From CADEFQ01 sp050185195 (GTDB lineage Bacteria; Pseudomonadota; Gammaproteobacteria; Steroidobacterales; Steroidobacteraceae), in NCBI GenBank assembly GCA_050185195.1, contig JBFWZQ010000002.1:248001-312000 (forward strand): a DNA stretch of 64,000 nt, written 5' to 3'. Below are positions 54,811 to 63,798 of the stretch, piece by piece. The translations under genes were made by a program, and so were the position numbers. Under the pieces are notes generated by a model. It was given only the letters and a program-made list of their open reading frames with translations, had not been told where the DNA came from and made no database searches. Within the stretch, counting starts at the first letter, position 1. Every line of letters starts with the position of its first letter.

Positions 54811-56058
54811 TCAGTATAGCCGAAGCCATTCGAGCGACGGCCCCACGACGTGGAACGATCCGAACGCGACGATCCGGTCCCCGGGCCGGGCCGCCGCGCG
54901 TGCATGCGCGCAGCCCTCGGCGACGGAGTCGCAGGCAACGAACGACCCGGGCGCAATCGCGAGCCTCGCCGCGACCTGCTGCGCATCGAGGCCCCGCGGA
55001 GGCGGCAGCGTCGCCAGCACCCAGCCATCGAAACGTTCCCGCAGGACGCGGCCGATTCCCGCGACATCCTTGTCGTCGAGGAAACCGGCCACGGCGAGCG
55101 TGCGCCCGCCGGCCGGGCGCGCGGCGAGATTGTCAGCCAGCGCCGCCGCGGCCGGGACATTGTGCGCCACGTCGAGTATCCACTCGACCTCGCCCGGCAC
55201 GACCTGGAAGCGGCCCGGAAGCGACACCTGCCCGAGCGCGCGGGCGATGGCTTCGCGCGAGATCGCCACCGGACCCGCCTCGAGCGCGGCAATGGCCGTG
55301 GCGGCGTTGCCGAACTGTGCGTCGCCCGCAAGCGCGGGTCGCGGCAGGTCGGCGAAGCTGCGCCGCGCTGAACGCCAGTTCCAGCGCTCGCCGCTGTCCC
55401 AGTCGAATTCGCGCCGCGCCACCTGCGCCACCGCGCCGATGCGTTCGATTTCGCGAAACACGCTCGCGGGCAGGGTGGGCGAGCCGAGCACGGCGGGGCG
55501 ACCGGGACGGAAGATGCCGGCCTTCTCGCGGCCGATGTCCTCGAGCGTGGGTCCAAGCCATTCGTGGTGATCGTCGCCGACGGAGCACAGCACCGCCACG
55601 TCCGCATCGACGAGATTGGTCGCATCGAGGCGCCCACCGAGACCGACCTCGAGCACCTGCGCATCGACACGCCGCTGGCGGAAAATCCAGAGCGCCGCGA
55701 GCGCGCTGTACTCGAAATAGGTGAGCGTCGTATCGCCCCGTGCCTGCTCGATCGCCTCGAAAGCCGCGACGAGTTCCTCGTCGGGCACTTCCACGCCCGC
55801 GACCCGGATGCGCTCGTTGTAGCGCACGAGGTGCGGGGACGTGAATGCGCCGGCCAGGATGCCCGCGGCGCGCAGCATCGCGTCGAGCAGCGCGACGGTC
55901 GAACCCTTGCCGTTCGTGCCGCCGACGATGTAGGTCGGCACGCGCGTGCGCCCGAGGTCGAGCGCGCGTGCCACCCGGCCCACGCGAACGAGGCCGAGGT
56001 CGATGCTGCGGGGATGGTCACGCTGCTGCAGCTCGAGCCAGCCAGCGAGCGTGCGCAT
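54811..56058 (-). CDS. folC: Dihydrofolate/folylpolyglutamate synthase
   Basis: 415 residues from the ATG at 56058, which has GAGG six bases upstream; a GTG at 56070 is an alternative. The ATP loop VGGTNGKGSTVALLDAML, FTSPHLVRYNERIRV, LEVGLGGRLDATN and DDHHEWLGPTLEDIGREKAGIFRPG are FolC motifs. It adds glutamate to dihydropteroate and folates. It lies between accD and dedD as in Pseudomonas and E. coli. Confidence 0.96.
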   Translation of the reverse strand: MRTLAGWLELQQRDHPRSIDLGLVRVGRVARALDLGRTRVPTYIVGGTNGKGSTVALLDAMLRAAGILAGAFTSPHLVRYNERIRVAGVEVPDEELVAAFEAIEQARGDTTLTYFEYSALAALWIFRQRRVDAQVLEVGLGGRLDATNLVDADVAVLCSVGDDHHEWLGPTLEDIGREKAGIFRPGRPAVLGSPTLPASVFREIERIGAVAQVARREFDWDSGERWNWRSARRSFADLPRPALAGDAQFGNAATAIAALEAGPVAISREAIARALGQVSLPGRFQVVPGEVEWILDVAHNVPAAAALADNLAARPAGGRTLAVAGFLDDKDVAGIGRVLRERFDGWVLATLPPPRGLDAQQVAARLAIAPGSFVACDSVAEGCAHARAAARPGDRIVAFGSFHVVGPSLEWLRLY

Positions 56059-56080
56059 GGAAGGCCTCACACGGGGCCGG

Positions 56081-56950
56081 TCAGGCGACGGTGGCCGGCG
56101 GCGGCAATTTCAGCAGCAGGCGGATCGAGGCGCCGAGCCTGTCGCGCATGTCACGGCGGTCGACGATCATGTCGAGTGCGCCGTGCTCGAGCAGGAACTC
56201 GCTGCGCTGGAAACCCTCGGGCAGGGTTTCGCGCACGGTCTGCTGGATGACGCGCGGCCCGGCGAATCCGATCAGCGCGCGCGGCTCGGCCACGTTCAGG
56301 TCGCCGAGCATCGCGAGGCTCGCCGACACCCCGCCGGTCGTGGGGTCGGTCATGACCGAGATGAACGGCAGGTGTTCGCGGGCGAGGCGCGCGAGCGCCG
56401 CGCTGGTCTTCGCCATCTGCAACAGCGAATAGAGCGCCTCCTGCATGCGCGCCCCGCCGCTGGCGGTGAAGCAGACGAGCGCCGCCCGGTTCTCGATGCA
56501 GTAGTTGACTGCGCGCGCGAAGCGCTCGCCGACCACCGAGCCCATCGAGCCGCCGAGGAAGCGGAATTCGAAGGCGCACGCGACGATGTCGACGCCGAGC
56601 AGCTTGCCGGCCACCGCGATCAGCGCGTCGTTCTCGCCAGTGTTCTTCTGCGCGGAGGCGAGCCGGTCCTTGTAGCGCTTGCTGTCCTTGAACCTGAGCG
56701 GATCCTCGGGCCGGACGCTGGCGCCGATCTCGAGCACCTCGCCCTCGTCGAGGAACATCGCGAGGCGCTCGCGTGCACCGATGCGCATGTGGTGGCTGCA
56801 CTTCGGGCAGACGTTGAGGTTGCGCTCGAGCTCGGCGCGGTAGAGCACCGAGTCGCACGACGGACACTTGATCCACAGGCCCTCGGGTACCGAACGCGTG
56901 CGGCGTTCGGTCTTGATGCGCGAGGGCATGATTTTTTCGAACCAGGACAT
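56081..56950 (-). CDS. accD: Acetyl-CoA carboxylase carboxyltransferase beta subunit
   Basis: 289 residues. The N-terminal C4 zinc ribbon (CPSCDSVLY ... CPKCSHHMR) and carboxyltransferase motifs GGSMGSVVGERFARA, FTASGGARMQEALYSLLQM and MTDPTTGGVSASLAMLGD are diagnostic. It forms malonyl-CoA together with AccA. It begins 1 base after truA ends; trpF, often between them in Pseudomonas, is missing. Confidence 0.98.
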   Translation of the reverse strand: MSWFEKIMPSRIKTERRTRSVPEGLWIKCPSCDSVLYRAELERNLNVCPKCSHHMRIGARERLAMFLDEGEVLEIGASVRPEDPLRFKDSKRYKDRLASAQKNTGENDALIAVAGKLLGVDIVACAFEFRFLGGSMGSVVGERFARAVNYCIENRAALVCFTASGGARMQEALYSLLQMAKTSAALARLAREHLPFISVMTDPTTGGVSASLAMLGDLNVAEPRALIGFAGPRVIQQTVRETLPEGFQRSEFLLEHGALDMIVDRRDMRDRLGASIRLLLKLPPPATVA

Positions 56951-56951
56951 A

Positions 56952-57734
56952 TCAGGGCGGCATCATAGCGGAAACGCCCGCGGGCACGCCGTACTCCGCC
57001 GGATAACACGCAGCCGTGAAGTACAGGCCTTCGGCGGGAGCCGTGGCGGCATTGCGCCGGCGGTCGCGGCCGGCGAGCACTTCCGCCGCGAAACCCGGCT
57101 CGGCATCCCCGCGACCCACGGCAATCAGCAGGCCCGCGATATTGCGCACCATGTGGTGCAGGAAGGCGTTGGCGGTCGCGGTGATGCTGAGCAGGTCACC
57201 CTCGCGCGCGACCGTGAGCGCCGTCAGGCGGCGCATGGGCGTGCGCGACTGGCAGTCGGCCGACCGAAAGGCGCTGAAATCGTGCTCGCCGAGCAGATGG
57301 GCGGCCGCTGCGTTCATGCGCGCGGCATCGAGCGGTCGATGCACCCACGCGGCGCGTCCGGCCGCGAGCGCCGACCGTTCGCTGCGATTGACGATGTGGT
57401 AGCGATACGTGCGCGAGAGCGCGCGATAGCGCGCATGGAAATCGGGGGCCATCTCGCGTGCCCAGGTGATCGCGATGTCACGCGGCAGCCGCGTATTCGC
57501 CCCGAGTACCCACGCACGGGGCACGCGGTGCGCCACCGTATCGAAATGCGCCACCTGCCCCAGCGCATGCACGCCGGAATCGGTGCGCCCGGCACAGGTG
57601 GTCGCCACGGGTTCATCGGCCACGGCCGAGAGCGCGGCCTCCACGGCGCCCTGGATCGACGCCTGGCCCTGCTGGGCCTGCCAGCCGACGTAGGGCGCGC
57701 CGAAGTACTCGATGCCGACCGCGATGCGCGGCAT
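56952..57734 (-). CDS. truA: tRNA pseudouridine(38-40) synthase
   Basis: 260 residues. The catalytic aspartate D52 lies in CAGRTDSGVHALGQVAHFDT; RYRALSRTYRYHIVN, HDFSAFRSADCQSRTP and FLHHMVRNIAGLLIAVGRGD are TruA signatures. It modifies the anticodon arm of many tRNAs. It lies between fimV and accD, the standard gammaproteobacterial order. Confidence 0.97.
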   Translation of the reverse strand: MPRIAVGIEYFGAPYVGWQAQQGQASIQGAVEAALSAVADEPVATTCAGRTDSGVHALGQVAHFDTVAHRVPRAWVLGANTRLPRDIAITWAREMAPDFHARYRALSRTYRYHIVNRSERSALAAGRAAWVHRPLDAARMNAAAAHLLGEHDFSAFRSADCQSRTPMRRLTALTVAREGDLLSITATANAFLHHMVRNIAGLLIAVGRGDAEPGFAAEVLAGRDRRRNAATAPAEGLYFTAACYPAEYGVPAGVSAMMPP

Positions 57735-57749
57735 GCGCGGACGCGCGCC

Positions 57750-60698
57750 CTAGCCCGGCAGGGTATCGATGAGGCGCTGGGCTTCCTGTTTCTGCGACAC
57801 CGAGCCTTCCTGCAGGACTTCCTTCAGGATGCTGCGGGCGCCATCCGGGTCGCCCATGTCCATGTAGGCGCGCGCGAGATCGAGCTTGGTACCGACCTCG
57901 CTCATCGTCACCGGCTCGAGGTCGGGCAGCGCAAGATCCTCGGGCCCGATCTTCTGCGTCGCTGCGAACGCGCCTTCATTGTCGGCGGCCGCACCGCCGA
58001 CATCGAGGTCGAGGCCGCCATCGCGCGTCGCGCCGAATGCATCGGTGGCGCTGAAATCGACGTCGACACCGGTCTTCAGCGCCGTGAGCCGCGCAGTCTC
58101 GCCGGAAACATCCGGCAACGCCTTGAGCGAGGCCGTGGCATTCACGTCCGCAATCGAGGGATTCGTGCCCGTCTGGTCGGCGCCCTCGATCGTGTACCAG
58201 CTGCCGGTGGCCGAGGCCTGGTCCGCCTCATCGCCCGCCCGCCGCTCGGCTTCCTCCATGATCTCGCGCGAACGCGCGTCGAGGCCTGCCACCATGGTCG
58301 GGGCGTCGCCCGATCCCTGGGAATCCGCGTCCGGCCCTATGTTGAGGCCGAGGTCGTCGATCGCGAGTTCCGTCGTGGGGTCGGCGCCCATGCCCGACTG
58401 GCGCATCGCGACGTCCACCTTCTCGCGCAGCGTGCCGCCTTCGGCCATGCGCAGGGTGGGCTGCTCGACGGTCGGCGCGTCCATCGCGTCCGGCATCAGC
58501 ACCGTGCGCTCGGCGGTCGTTTCCGGCGGCATTTGCGCGGTCATCTCGCGCGTCGTGTTGCCGCTGCGGTCGTCGGCGCCACGCGTCGGGTCATCGAGCA
58601 CGAAATCGAGATCGCCGCCCACTTCGGTCGCCGTGAGCGCGCCGGCCTCCCCGGTCGGGTCCCGGTCGCCGATCGAATCGCCGAGTGCCGTGTTGAAGTC
58701 GAGGTCGATGCCGTCCGCGGCGGCGCGCGGCGATTCGCCGCCGGGCTCGCCCAGCAGGTCGTAGTCGACGCGGTTCTGGCCGCCCTCGAGATCGAGGTCG
58801 ATGCCACCGGCGATCGCGCCGCCCGCGGGCACGGCCTGCACGAACATCTCGTCCTCGGGCGCGAGCTGCTTGCCCATGATGACGATCTTGTCCCACTCGC
58901 CAGCCGGGGCATCGCCGCGGGAGGCCGCGAGTTCGCGGGCCGCGGCGAGGAACTGCTCCTTGTTGCCCCACACGAAGAACACTTCGAGGAGCTTCAGCCT
59001 GAGGTCGCGGCGCGCCGGCTCGCGCTGGATCGCGATGCGCACGAGGTCCGCGGCCTGGTCGTACAGGCCGTAGGCCATGTGGAAATCGGCTTCGGCGAGC
59101 GGATCGCCCTGGTCGAGGTTGATCGCGGTCTCGCCACTGATCGTCTGGTCGGCCGTCGTCGAGACGACGGCGGCCGGCTTGCGCAGGATGCCTGAATCGT
59201 CGATACGCGGCCGTTCGTGCGGCCCCGATTCCTCCACGAGGAAGGCTTCGTCTTCCTGGCTGCCGACCGGTTTGCGCAGCCTTGCCGTATCGGTGAGGCC
59301 CGAACGCCGATCCGCGATTTCGGCGCCGGCTTCGGCCAGCCGACCCAGGGAATCGTCGAATGCCGCCGACTCGCGCGCCTTCCACTTGCGAACGCCGAAC
59401 AGGGCGAGCAGCGCGGCGATCAACAGCGCCGGGATGTACCAGAGGCTGCGCAGCGTATCGAAGAAAGACGGTGTTTCCCCGGCGGGCGCCGTGACAGACG
59501 CCGCCGGTCGCTGCGCCGGTTCTTCGGCAGTCGCTTCAGGTGCCGGTTCGGGCGCCGATTCCGGAGCCGCGGCTTCGGGCGCCGTCGCTTCCGGCGCTGC
59601 CGCCTCGGGCGCGGCCTCCGGCGTCGCTTCTGGCGCGGCCTCCGTCGCGGGCGGTGCGGCTGCAGCCGGCGGTGCGCCCTGTGCCGCGGCCAGCCTCGCC
59701 TGCAGGTCCGCGAGCTCGCGATTGCGTACTTCGAGTTGCGAGTTGGCCTGCTTCAACTGGCCTTCGAGATCACGCACGCGCGCATTGAGCTGGTCGACCT
59801 GTGCGTTCGCGGCCGCGGCACCACCGGTCCCTGCGTCCGCCTGTCCCGGCGGCACGAGCCGCAGTCGTTCTTCCGGCGGTGCCCCCGCCCCGGTGCGATT
59901 GCGCCAGGCGGCATACTGGCGACGCACCTCGGCGGTGGCATCGCCCGCACTGATGGCACCGAGCGCCGCCGCATCGGGCACGCGCAGCACGGCGCCCGAA
60001 TGCAGGTCGCTCATGTTGTCGCCGAAGGCCGCCGGATTCTCCCGGTAGAGGCCCACCATCATGCGTTGTGCGTCGTCGCCGCCCGCCAGGCGATCCGCGA
60101 TCGCCGTCAGCGTGTCGCCGCGGCGCACGGTATAGGCGCCCGCGCCATCCGCGGATGGCGCCGCGGACGGCGCAGGAGCATCGGGTTCGGCGCGCGGTGC
60201 GGGTGCCTGCGCAGGGGCCGGCGCGGGACGCGTTATGCTGCCTTCGCGGGTCGCGCCCACGGCCGGCGCCGCCACCGGCGCGGCCGACTCGCCCGTACCC
60301 GGCGCGAACACCGGCGGATCCATCAGCAGCGTGTACTCGCGCACGAGGCGGCCACGCGCCCAATTGACCTCGACGAGCAGCGTCACGAAGGGTTCGTTGA
60401 TGGGATCCTGCGAACGCAGGCGCAGGAACGTGCGCCCATCGGCGCCGCGAAACTGGGTGACGCTCACGGAATTGAGGAACGCGGGCCACTCGAGCGCGTA
60501 GCGGGCGAAGGTCTCGCGGGACGCGAGTTGCGCCTTCAGGGTCGACAGTTCCTCGGGGGTAGCGCCGAGCAGCTCGATTTCTGCATCGAGCGGGCCGTTC
60601 AGGCGCGAATTGAGGCGCACGTCGCCGAGGCCGAGGGCCAGGGACAGTTGCGGCAACAACAGCAGAGCGAGTGCCAGTACCCGCGATTTAGCGATCAT
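57750..60698 (-). CDS. fimV: FimV peptidoglycan-binding polar-hub protein
   Basis: 982 residues from the ATG at 60698 with GGGGAG upstream; a longer frame to 60728 has no ribosome-binding sequence. A signal peptide (to about SLALG) is followed by the FimV N-terminal domain (LGDVRLNSRLNGPLDAEIELLGATPEELSTLKAQLAS), a LysM motif (YTVRRGDTLTAIADRLAG), a coiled coil (about 310-345), an Ala/Glu/Pro-repeat linker and one membrane helix (WYIPALLIAALLALFGV). A long acidic cytoplasmic region ends in the TPR-like FimV C-terminus (LDLARAYMDMGDPDGARSILKEVL). It organises polar type IV pili and cyclic-di-GMP signalling in Pseudomonas. The AT-richer 100-base region before it probably holds its promoter. Confidence 0.95.
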   Translation of the reverse strand: MIAKSRVLALALLLLPQLSLALGLGDVRLNSRLNGPLDAEIELLGATPEELSTLKAQLASRETFARYALEWPAFLNSVSVTQFRGADGRTFLRLRSQDPINEPFVTLLVEVNWARGRLVREYTLLMDPPVFAPGTGESAAPVAAPAVGATREGSITRPAPAPAQAPAPRAEPDAPAPSAAPSADGAGAYTVRRGDTLTAIADRLAGGDDAQRMMVGLYRENPAAFGDNMSDLHSGAVLRVPDAAALGAISAGDATAEVRRQYAAWRNRTGAGAPPEERLRLVPPGQADAGTGGAAAANAQVDQLNARVRDLEGQLKQANSQLEVRNRELADLQARLAAAQGAPPAAAAPPATEAAPEATPEAAPEAAAPEATAPEAAAPESAPEPAPEATAEEPAQRPAASVTAPAGETPSFFDTLRSLWYIPALLIAALLALFGVRKWKARESAAFDDSLGRLAEAGAEIADRRSGLTDTARLRKPVGSQEDEAFLVEESGPHERPRIDDSGILRKPAAVVSTTADQTISGETAINLDQGDPLAEADFHMAYGLYDQAADLVRIAIQREPARRDLRLKLLEVFFVWGNKEQFLAAARELAASRGDAPAGEWDKIVIMGKQLAPEDEMFVQAVPAGGAIAGGIDLDLEGGQNRVDYDLLGEPGGESPRAAADGIDLDFNTALGDSIGDRDPTGEAGALTATEVGGDLDFVLDDPTRGADDRSGNTTREMTAQMPPETTAERTVLMPDAMDAPTVEQPTLRMAEGGTLREKVDVAMRQSGMGADPTTELAIDDLGLNIGPDADSQGSGDAPTMVAGLDARSREIMEEAERRAGDEADQASATGSWYTIEGADQTGTNPSIADVNATASLKALPDVSGETARLTALKTGVDVDFSATDAFGATRDGGLDLDVGGAAADNEGAFAATQKIGPEDLALPDLEPVTMSEVGTKLDLARAYMDMGDPDGARSILKEVLQEGSVSQKQEAQRLIDTLPG

Positions 60699-60798
60699 TC
60701 TGACTCCCCGTCGAACCCGGCGCAGCAATTTTCACCTTTAAAAACAACGAGTAATTACCGAAATCTCGGCTGCGACCCGCTTGCTGCCGCATTATGAC

Positions 60799-61821
60799 TC
60801 ATAAAAAGTCGCGCGCCAAAATCTCCGCGATCTGCACGCTGTTGGTCGCAGCACCCTTGCGGACGTTATCGGCCACGATCCAGAGGTCCAAACCCCGATC
60901 GTGCGAGATATCCTCGCGGATTCGCCCCACATAAACTGTGTCGTGGTTCGCTGCCTCGGTCGCGGCCGTCGGATACCCGGCGGGCACCGGATCGTCCATC
61001 ACGGTGATGCCCGGGGCTTTCTCGAGCAGTTCGCGCGCCGCGGCCGCAGTGAGCTTGCGCCGGGTCTCGATGTGGACCGCCTCGGAATGGCCGAAGAACA
61101 CCGGGACCCGCACGGTCGTCGCGTTCACGCGGATCGACTCGTCCCCCATGATCTTGCGGGTCTCCCAGAACATCTTCATCTCTTCGCGCGTGTAGCCGTT
61201 TGCCTCGAACCTGTCGATCTGCGGCACGCAGTTGAAGGCGATCTGCTTGGCGATCACTTTCGCCTCGGCCTCGCGCCCCGACAGCAGCGCCGCGCTCTGC
61301 GCGGCGAGTTCCTCGACTGCTTCCTTGCCGGCGCCCGACACCGACTGGTAGGTCGCGACGTTGATGCGCTCGATGCCCACCGCGTCGTGGATCGGCTTCA
61401 GCGCGACCACCATCTGGATGGTCGAGCAGTTGGGGTTCGCGATGATGCCGCGGGTCGTGTAGCCCGCGACCGCCTGCGGGTTGACCTCCGGCACGACGAG
61501 CGGGATGTCGTCCTCGTAGCGGAACTCCGAGGTGTTGTCGATCACGACGCAGCCCGCCGCCCAGGCCTGCGGCGCGAACTCGCGCGAGGTGTCGCTGCCG
61601 GCGGAGAACAGCCCGATGTCGGCACGCGAGAAATCGAACTTGTCGAGCTCCAGCACCGGGTAGGACCGGCCGCGAAACTCGACCGTCTTGCCGAGCGAGC
61701 GGTTGCTCGCGAGCGGGTAGAGCTCGCCCACGGGGAAGTTGCGCTCTTCCAGGACCTTGATCATGGTGTCGCCGACGAGGCCGGTCGCACCCACCACAGC
61801 TACTCGAAATTGTCTGCTCAT
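60799..61821 (-). CDS. asd: Aspartate-semialdehyde dehydrogenase
   Basis: 340 residues. NADP loop VGATGLVGDTMIKVLEER, active-site cysteine C132 in IANPNCSTIQMVVALKPIHD, and the segment YQSVSGAGKEAVEEL identify the asd2/usg-like branch of ASADH, which makes aspartate semialdehyde for lysine, methionine, threonine and diaminopimelate. It overlaps aroC by four bases (ATGA) and precedes fimV as in Pseudomonas. Confidence 0.96.
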   Translation of the reverse strand: MSRQFRVAVVGATGLVGDTMIKVLEERNFPVGELYPLASNRSLGKTVEFRGRSYPVLELDKFDFSRADIGLFSAGSDTSREFAPQAWAAGCVVIDNTSEFRYEDDIPLVVPEVNPQAVAGYTTRGIIANPNCSTIQMVVALKPIHDAVGIERINVATYQSVSGAGKEAVEELAAQSAALLSGREAEAKVIAKQIAFNCVPQIDRFEANGYTREEMKMFWETRKIMGDESIRVNATTVRVPVFFGHSEAVHIETRRKLTAAAARELLEKAPGITVMDDPVPAGYPTAATEAANHDTVYVGRIREDISHDRGLDLWIVADNVRKGAATNSVQIAEILARDFL

Positions 61822-62903
61822 ATCACCGGAGTCGTTGATCTAACGTCGCCATTCTGCGCCCGATTGCGCAGGTAGTGGTCCATCAGCACGATCGCCAGCA
61901 TCGCTTCCGCGATGGGCGTCGCACGCAGGCCGACGCAGGGGTCGTGCCTGCCGGTCGTGACGATCTCGACGGCCTTGCCGTCGACGTCGATCGTCTCGCC
62001 GGGAATCTGGATGCTCGAGGTCGGCTTGAGCGTCGCGTGCACGACGATGTCCTGGCCGCTCGATATGCCGCCGAGCACGCCGCCGGCGTGGTTCGACCTG
62101 AAACCCCGCGGCGTCATCAGGTCGCGATGCTCGCTGCCGCGCTGCGCGGCGGCGCGCGTGCCGGCGCCGATCTCGACCGCCTTGACCGCGTTGATGCCCA
62201 TCATCGCGCTCGCGATGTCGGCATCGAGCCGATCGAATACGGGCTCGCCGAGCCCGGGCGGCACACCGGTCGCCACCACGGTGACGCGCGCGCCGACTGA
62301 ATCGCCTGCGCGCCGCAGGTCCCAGACCAGCTGCTCGAGTTCGGGGACACGCGCCGGATCGGGACAGAAAAACGGATTGTCGTAGGCCGTGGCCGGGTTG
62401 ACCGGCTCGAGCTCGAGCGCGCCGATGCGGCTCAAGTAGCCGTGGATACCCACGCCGAGGCGTCCCGCGAGGTACTTGCGCGCAATCGCACCGGCCGCCA
62501 CCCGCATCACGGTCTCGCGCGCCGACGAGCGCCCGCCGCCGCGATAGTCGCGCAGGCCGTACTTCTGCTGGTAGGTGTAATCGGCATGCCCCGGGCGGAA
62601 CCGGTCCTTGATCTTCTCGTAGTCGCGCGAACGTGCGTCGGTGTTCTCGATCAGCAGGCCGATCGGCGTGCCCGTGGTGCGGCCCTCGAACACGCCCGAG
62701 AGGATCCGCACCGCGTCGGCTTCGCGGCGCTGGCTCGTGAATTTCGACGTGCCGGTGCGGCGCCGGTCGATGTCGGGCTGCAGGTCGGCCTCGGAGAGTT
62801 CGAGGCCCGGCGGGCAGCCGTCCACGATGCAGCCGAGCGCCGGCCCGTGGCTCTCGCCGAAGCTCGTCACCGTAAACAGCTTTCCAAACGTGTTACCGGA
62901 CAT
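61818..62903 (-). CDS. aroC: Chorismate synthase
   Basis: 361 residues. Start motif GKLFTVTSFGESHGPALGCIVDG, RPGHADYTYQQKYGLRDYRGGGRSSARETVMRVAAGAIA, and the C-terminal RHDPCVGLRATPIAEAMLAIVLMDHYLR are chorismate synthase signatures. It makes chorismate from EPSP using reduced FMN. It overlaps prmB by 11 bases and asd by four, so the prmB-aroC-asd run is coupled. Confidence 0.98.
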   Translation of the reverse strand: MSGNTFGKLFTVTSFGESHGPALGCIVDGCPPGLELSEADLQPDIDRRRTGTSKFTSQRREADAVRILSGVFEGRTTGTPIGLLIENTDARSRDYEKIKDRFRPGHADYTYQQKYGLRDYRGGGRSSARETVMRVAAGAIARKYLAGRLGVGIHGYLSRIGALELEPVNPATAYDNPFFCPDPARVPELEQLVWDLRRAGDSVGARVTVVATGVPPGLGEPVFDRLDADIASAMMGINAVKAVEIGAGTRAAAQRGSEHRDLMTPRGFRSNHAGGVLGGISSGQDIVVHATLKPTSSIQIPGETIDVDGKAVEIVTTGRHDPCVGLRATPIAEAMLAIVLMDHYLRNRAQNGDVRSTTPVI

Positions 62904-63798
62904 CTCGAACCTGTTCAGCCGTCAGCAGGAACACCCCGCCCCCTCCGCGCTCGAACTCGAGCCAGGTGAACGGCACGCGCGGGAACCGCCTGCGCACCAG
63001 CACCTCGGAGTTGCCGACCTCGACCACCAGTATGCCGCGCGGGCGCAGGTGTTGCCCCGCTTCACGCAGGATCACGCGTACGGAATCGAGGCCGTCGTCT
63101 CCCGAGGCGAGGGCGCCGCGCGGCTCGTGCCAGTATTCGGGTGGCAGGGCCGCCAGCTCGTCGGCCCCGACATAGGGCGGGTTCGACACGATGATATCGT
63201 ACGCCCGCCCCGCGAGCGCATTGAAATGGTCGGAACTCACGAGACGGACGCGGCGCCCAAGCCGGTGCCGGCGCACGTTCAGGGCAGCCACTTCGAGCGC
63301 CTCGCCCGAAATGTCGGAGGCATCCACCCTCGCCCGCCGGAACGCCTTCGCGCAGGCGATGGCGATGCAGCCGGAGCCGGTGCCGAGGTCGAGGATGTCG
63401 CCCACCCGCCGCGCATCGACCCATGGCGCGAATTGCCGTTCGATCAGCTCCGCGATCGGTGAGCGCGGGATCAGCACGCGCCCGTCGACGTGAAACGGCA
63501 GGCCCGCGAACCAGGTCCGCTGGGTGAGGTAGACGGCGGGCACGCGCTCGTGGATGCGCCGATCGAGCAGCGCATCGATCTCGCGCTGCGCGCGCGCACT
63601 CACGCGGCGTGCGTAGTCGTGCGCCCGCGGCGGCACCGGCAGGTCGAGCACATGCCACACGAGCGCCGCGGCGTCGTCGCGCGCATTGTCGGTGCCGTGG
63701 CCGTAGCAGACGCGCGCGCGCGCCAGGCGCCGCGCGGCGCGCGTCACGGTGTCCCGCACGGTCGGGGCCGCGCGGCGGTTGTGGGATAATCGCGCCAT
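62893..63798 (-). CDS. prmB: Ribosomal protein L3 glutamine N5-methyltransferase
   Basis: 301 residues from the ATG at 63798, with GAGGTGG close upstream; the frame stays open to 63990 but that part overlaps the divergent SCO gene. An N-terminal helical domain precedes the methyltransferase core with ILDLGTGSGCIAIACAKAF and the catalytic NPPY (IIVSNPPYVGADEL). The PrmB-type substrate region AVYLTQRTWFAGLPFHVDGRVLIPRSPIAELI distinguishes it from PrmC. PrmB usually precedes aroC in gammaproteobacteria. Confidence 0.93.
   Translation of the reverse strand: MARLSHNRRAAPTVRDTVTRAARRLARARVCYGHGTDNARDDAAALVWHVLDLPVPPRAHDYARRVSARAQREIDALLDRRIHERVPAVYLTQRTWFAGLPFHVDGRVLIPRSPIAELIERQFAPWVDARRVGDILDLGTGSGCIAIACAKAFRRARVDASDISGEALEVAALNVRRHRLGRRVRLVSSDHFNALAGRAYDIIVSNPPYVGADELAALPPEYWHEPRGALASGDDGLDSVRVILREAGQHLRPRGILVVEVGNSEVLVRRRFPRVPFTWLEFERGGGGVFLLTAEQVRDVR

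Noticed and set aside
56868..59195. Plus-strand open frame of about 775 codons opposite truA and fimV
   Set aside because: Antisense shadow with no motifs; the minus-strand genes fit conserved synteny.
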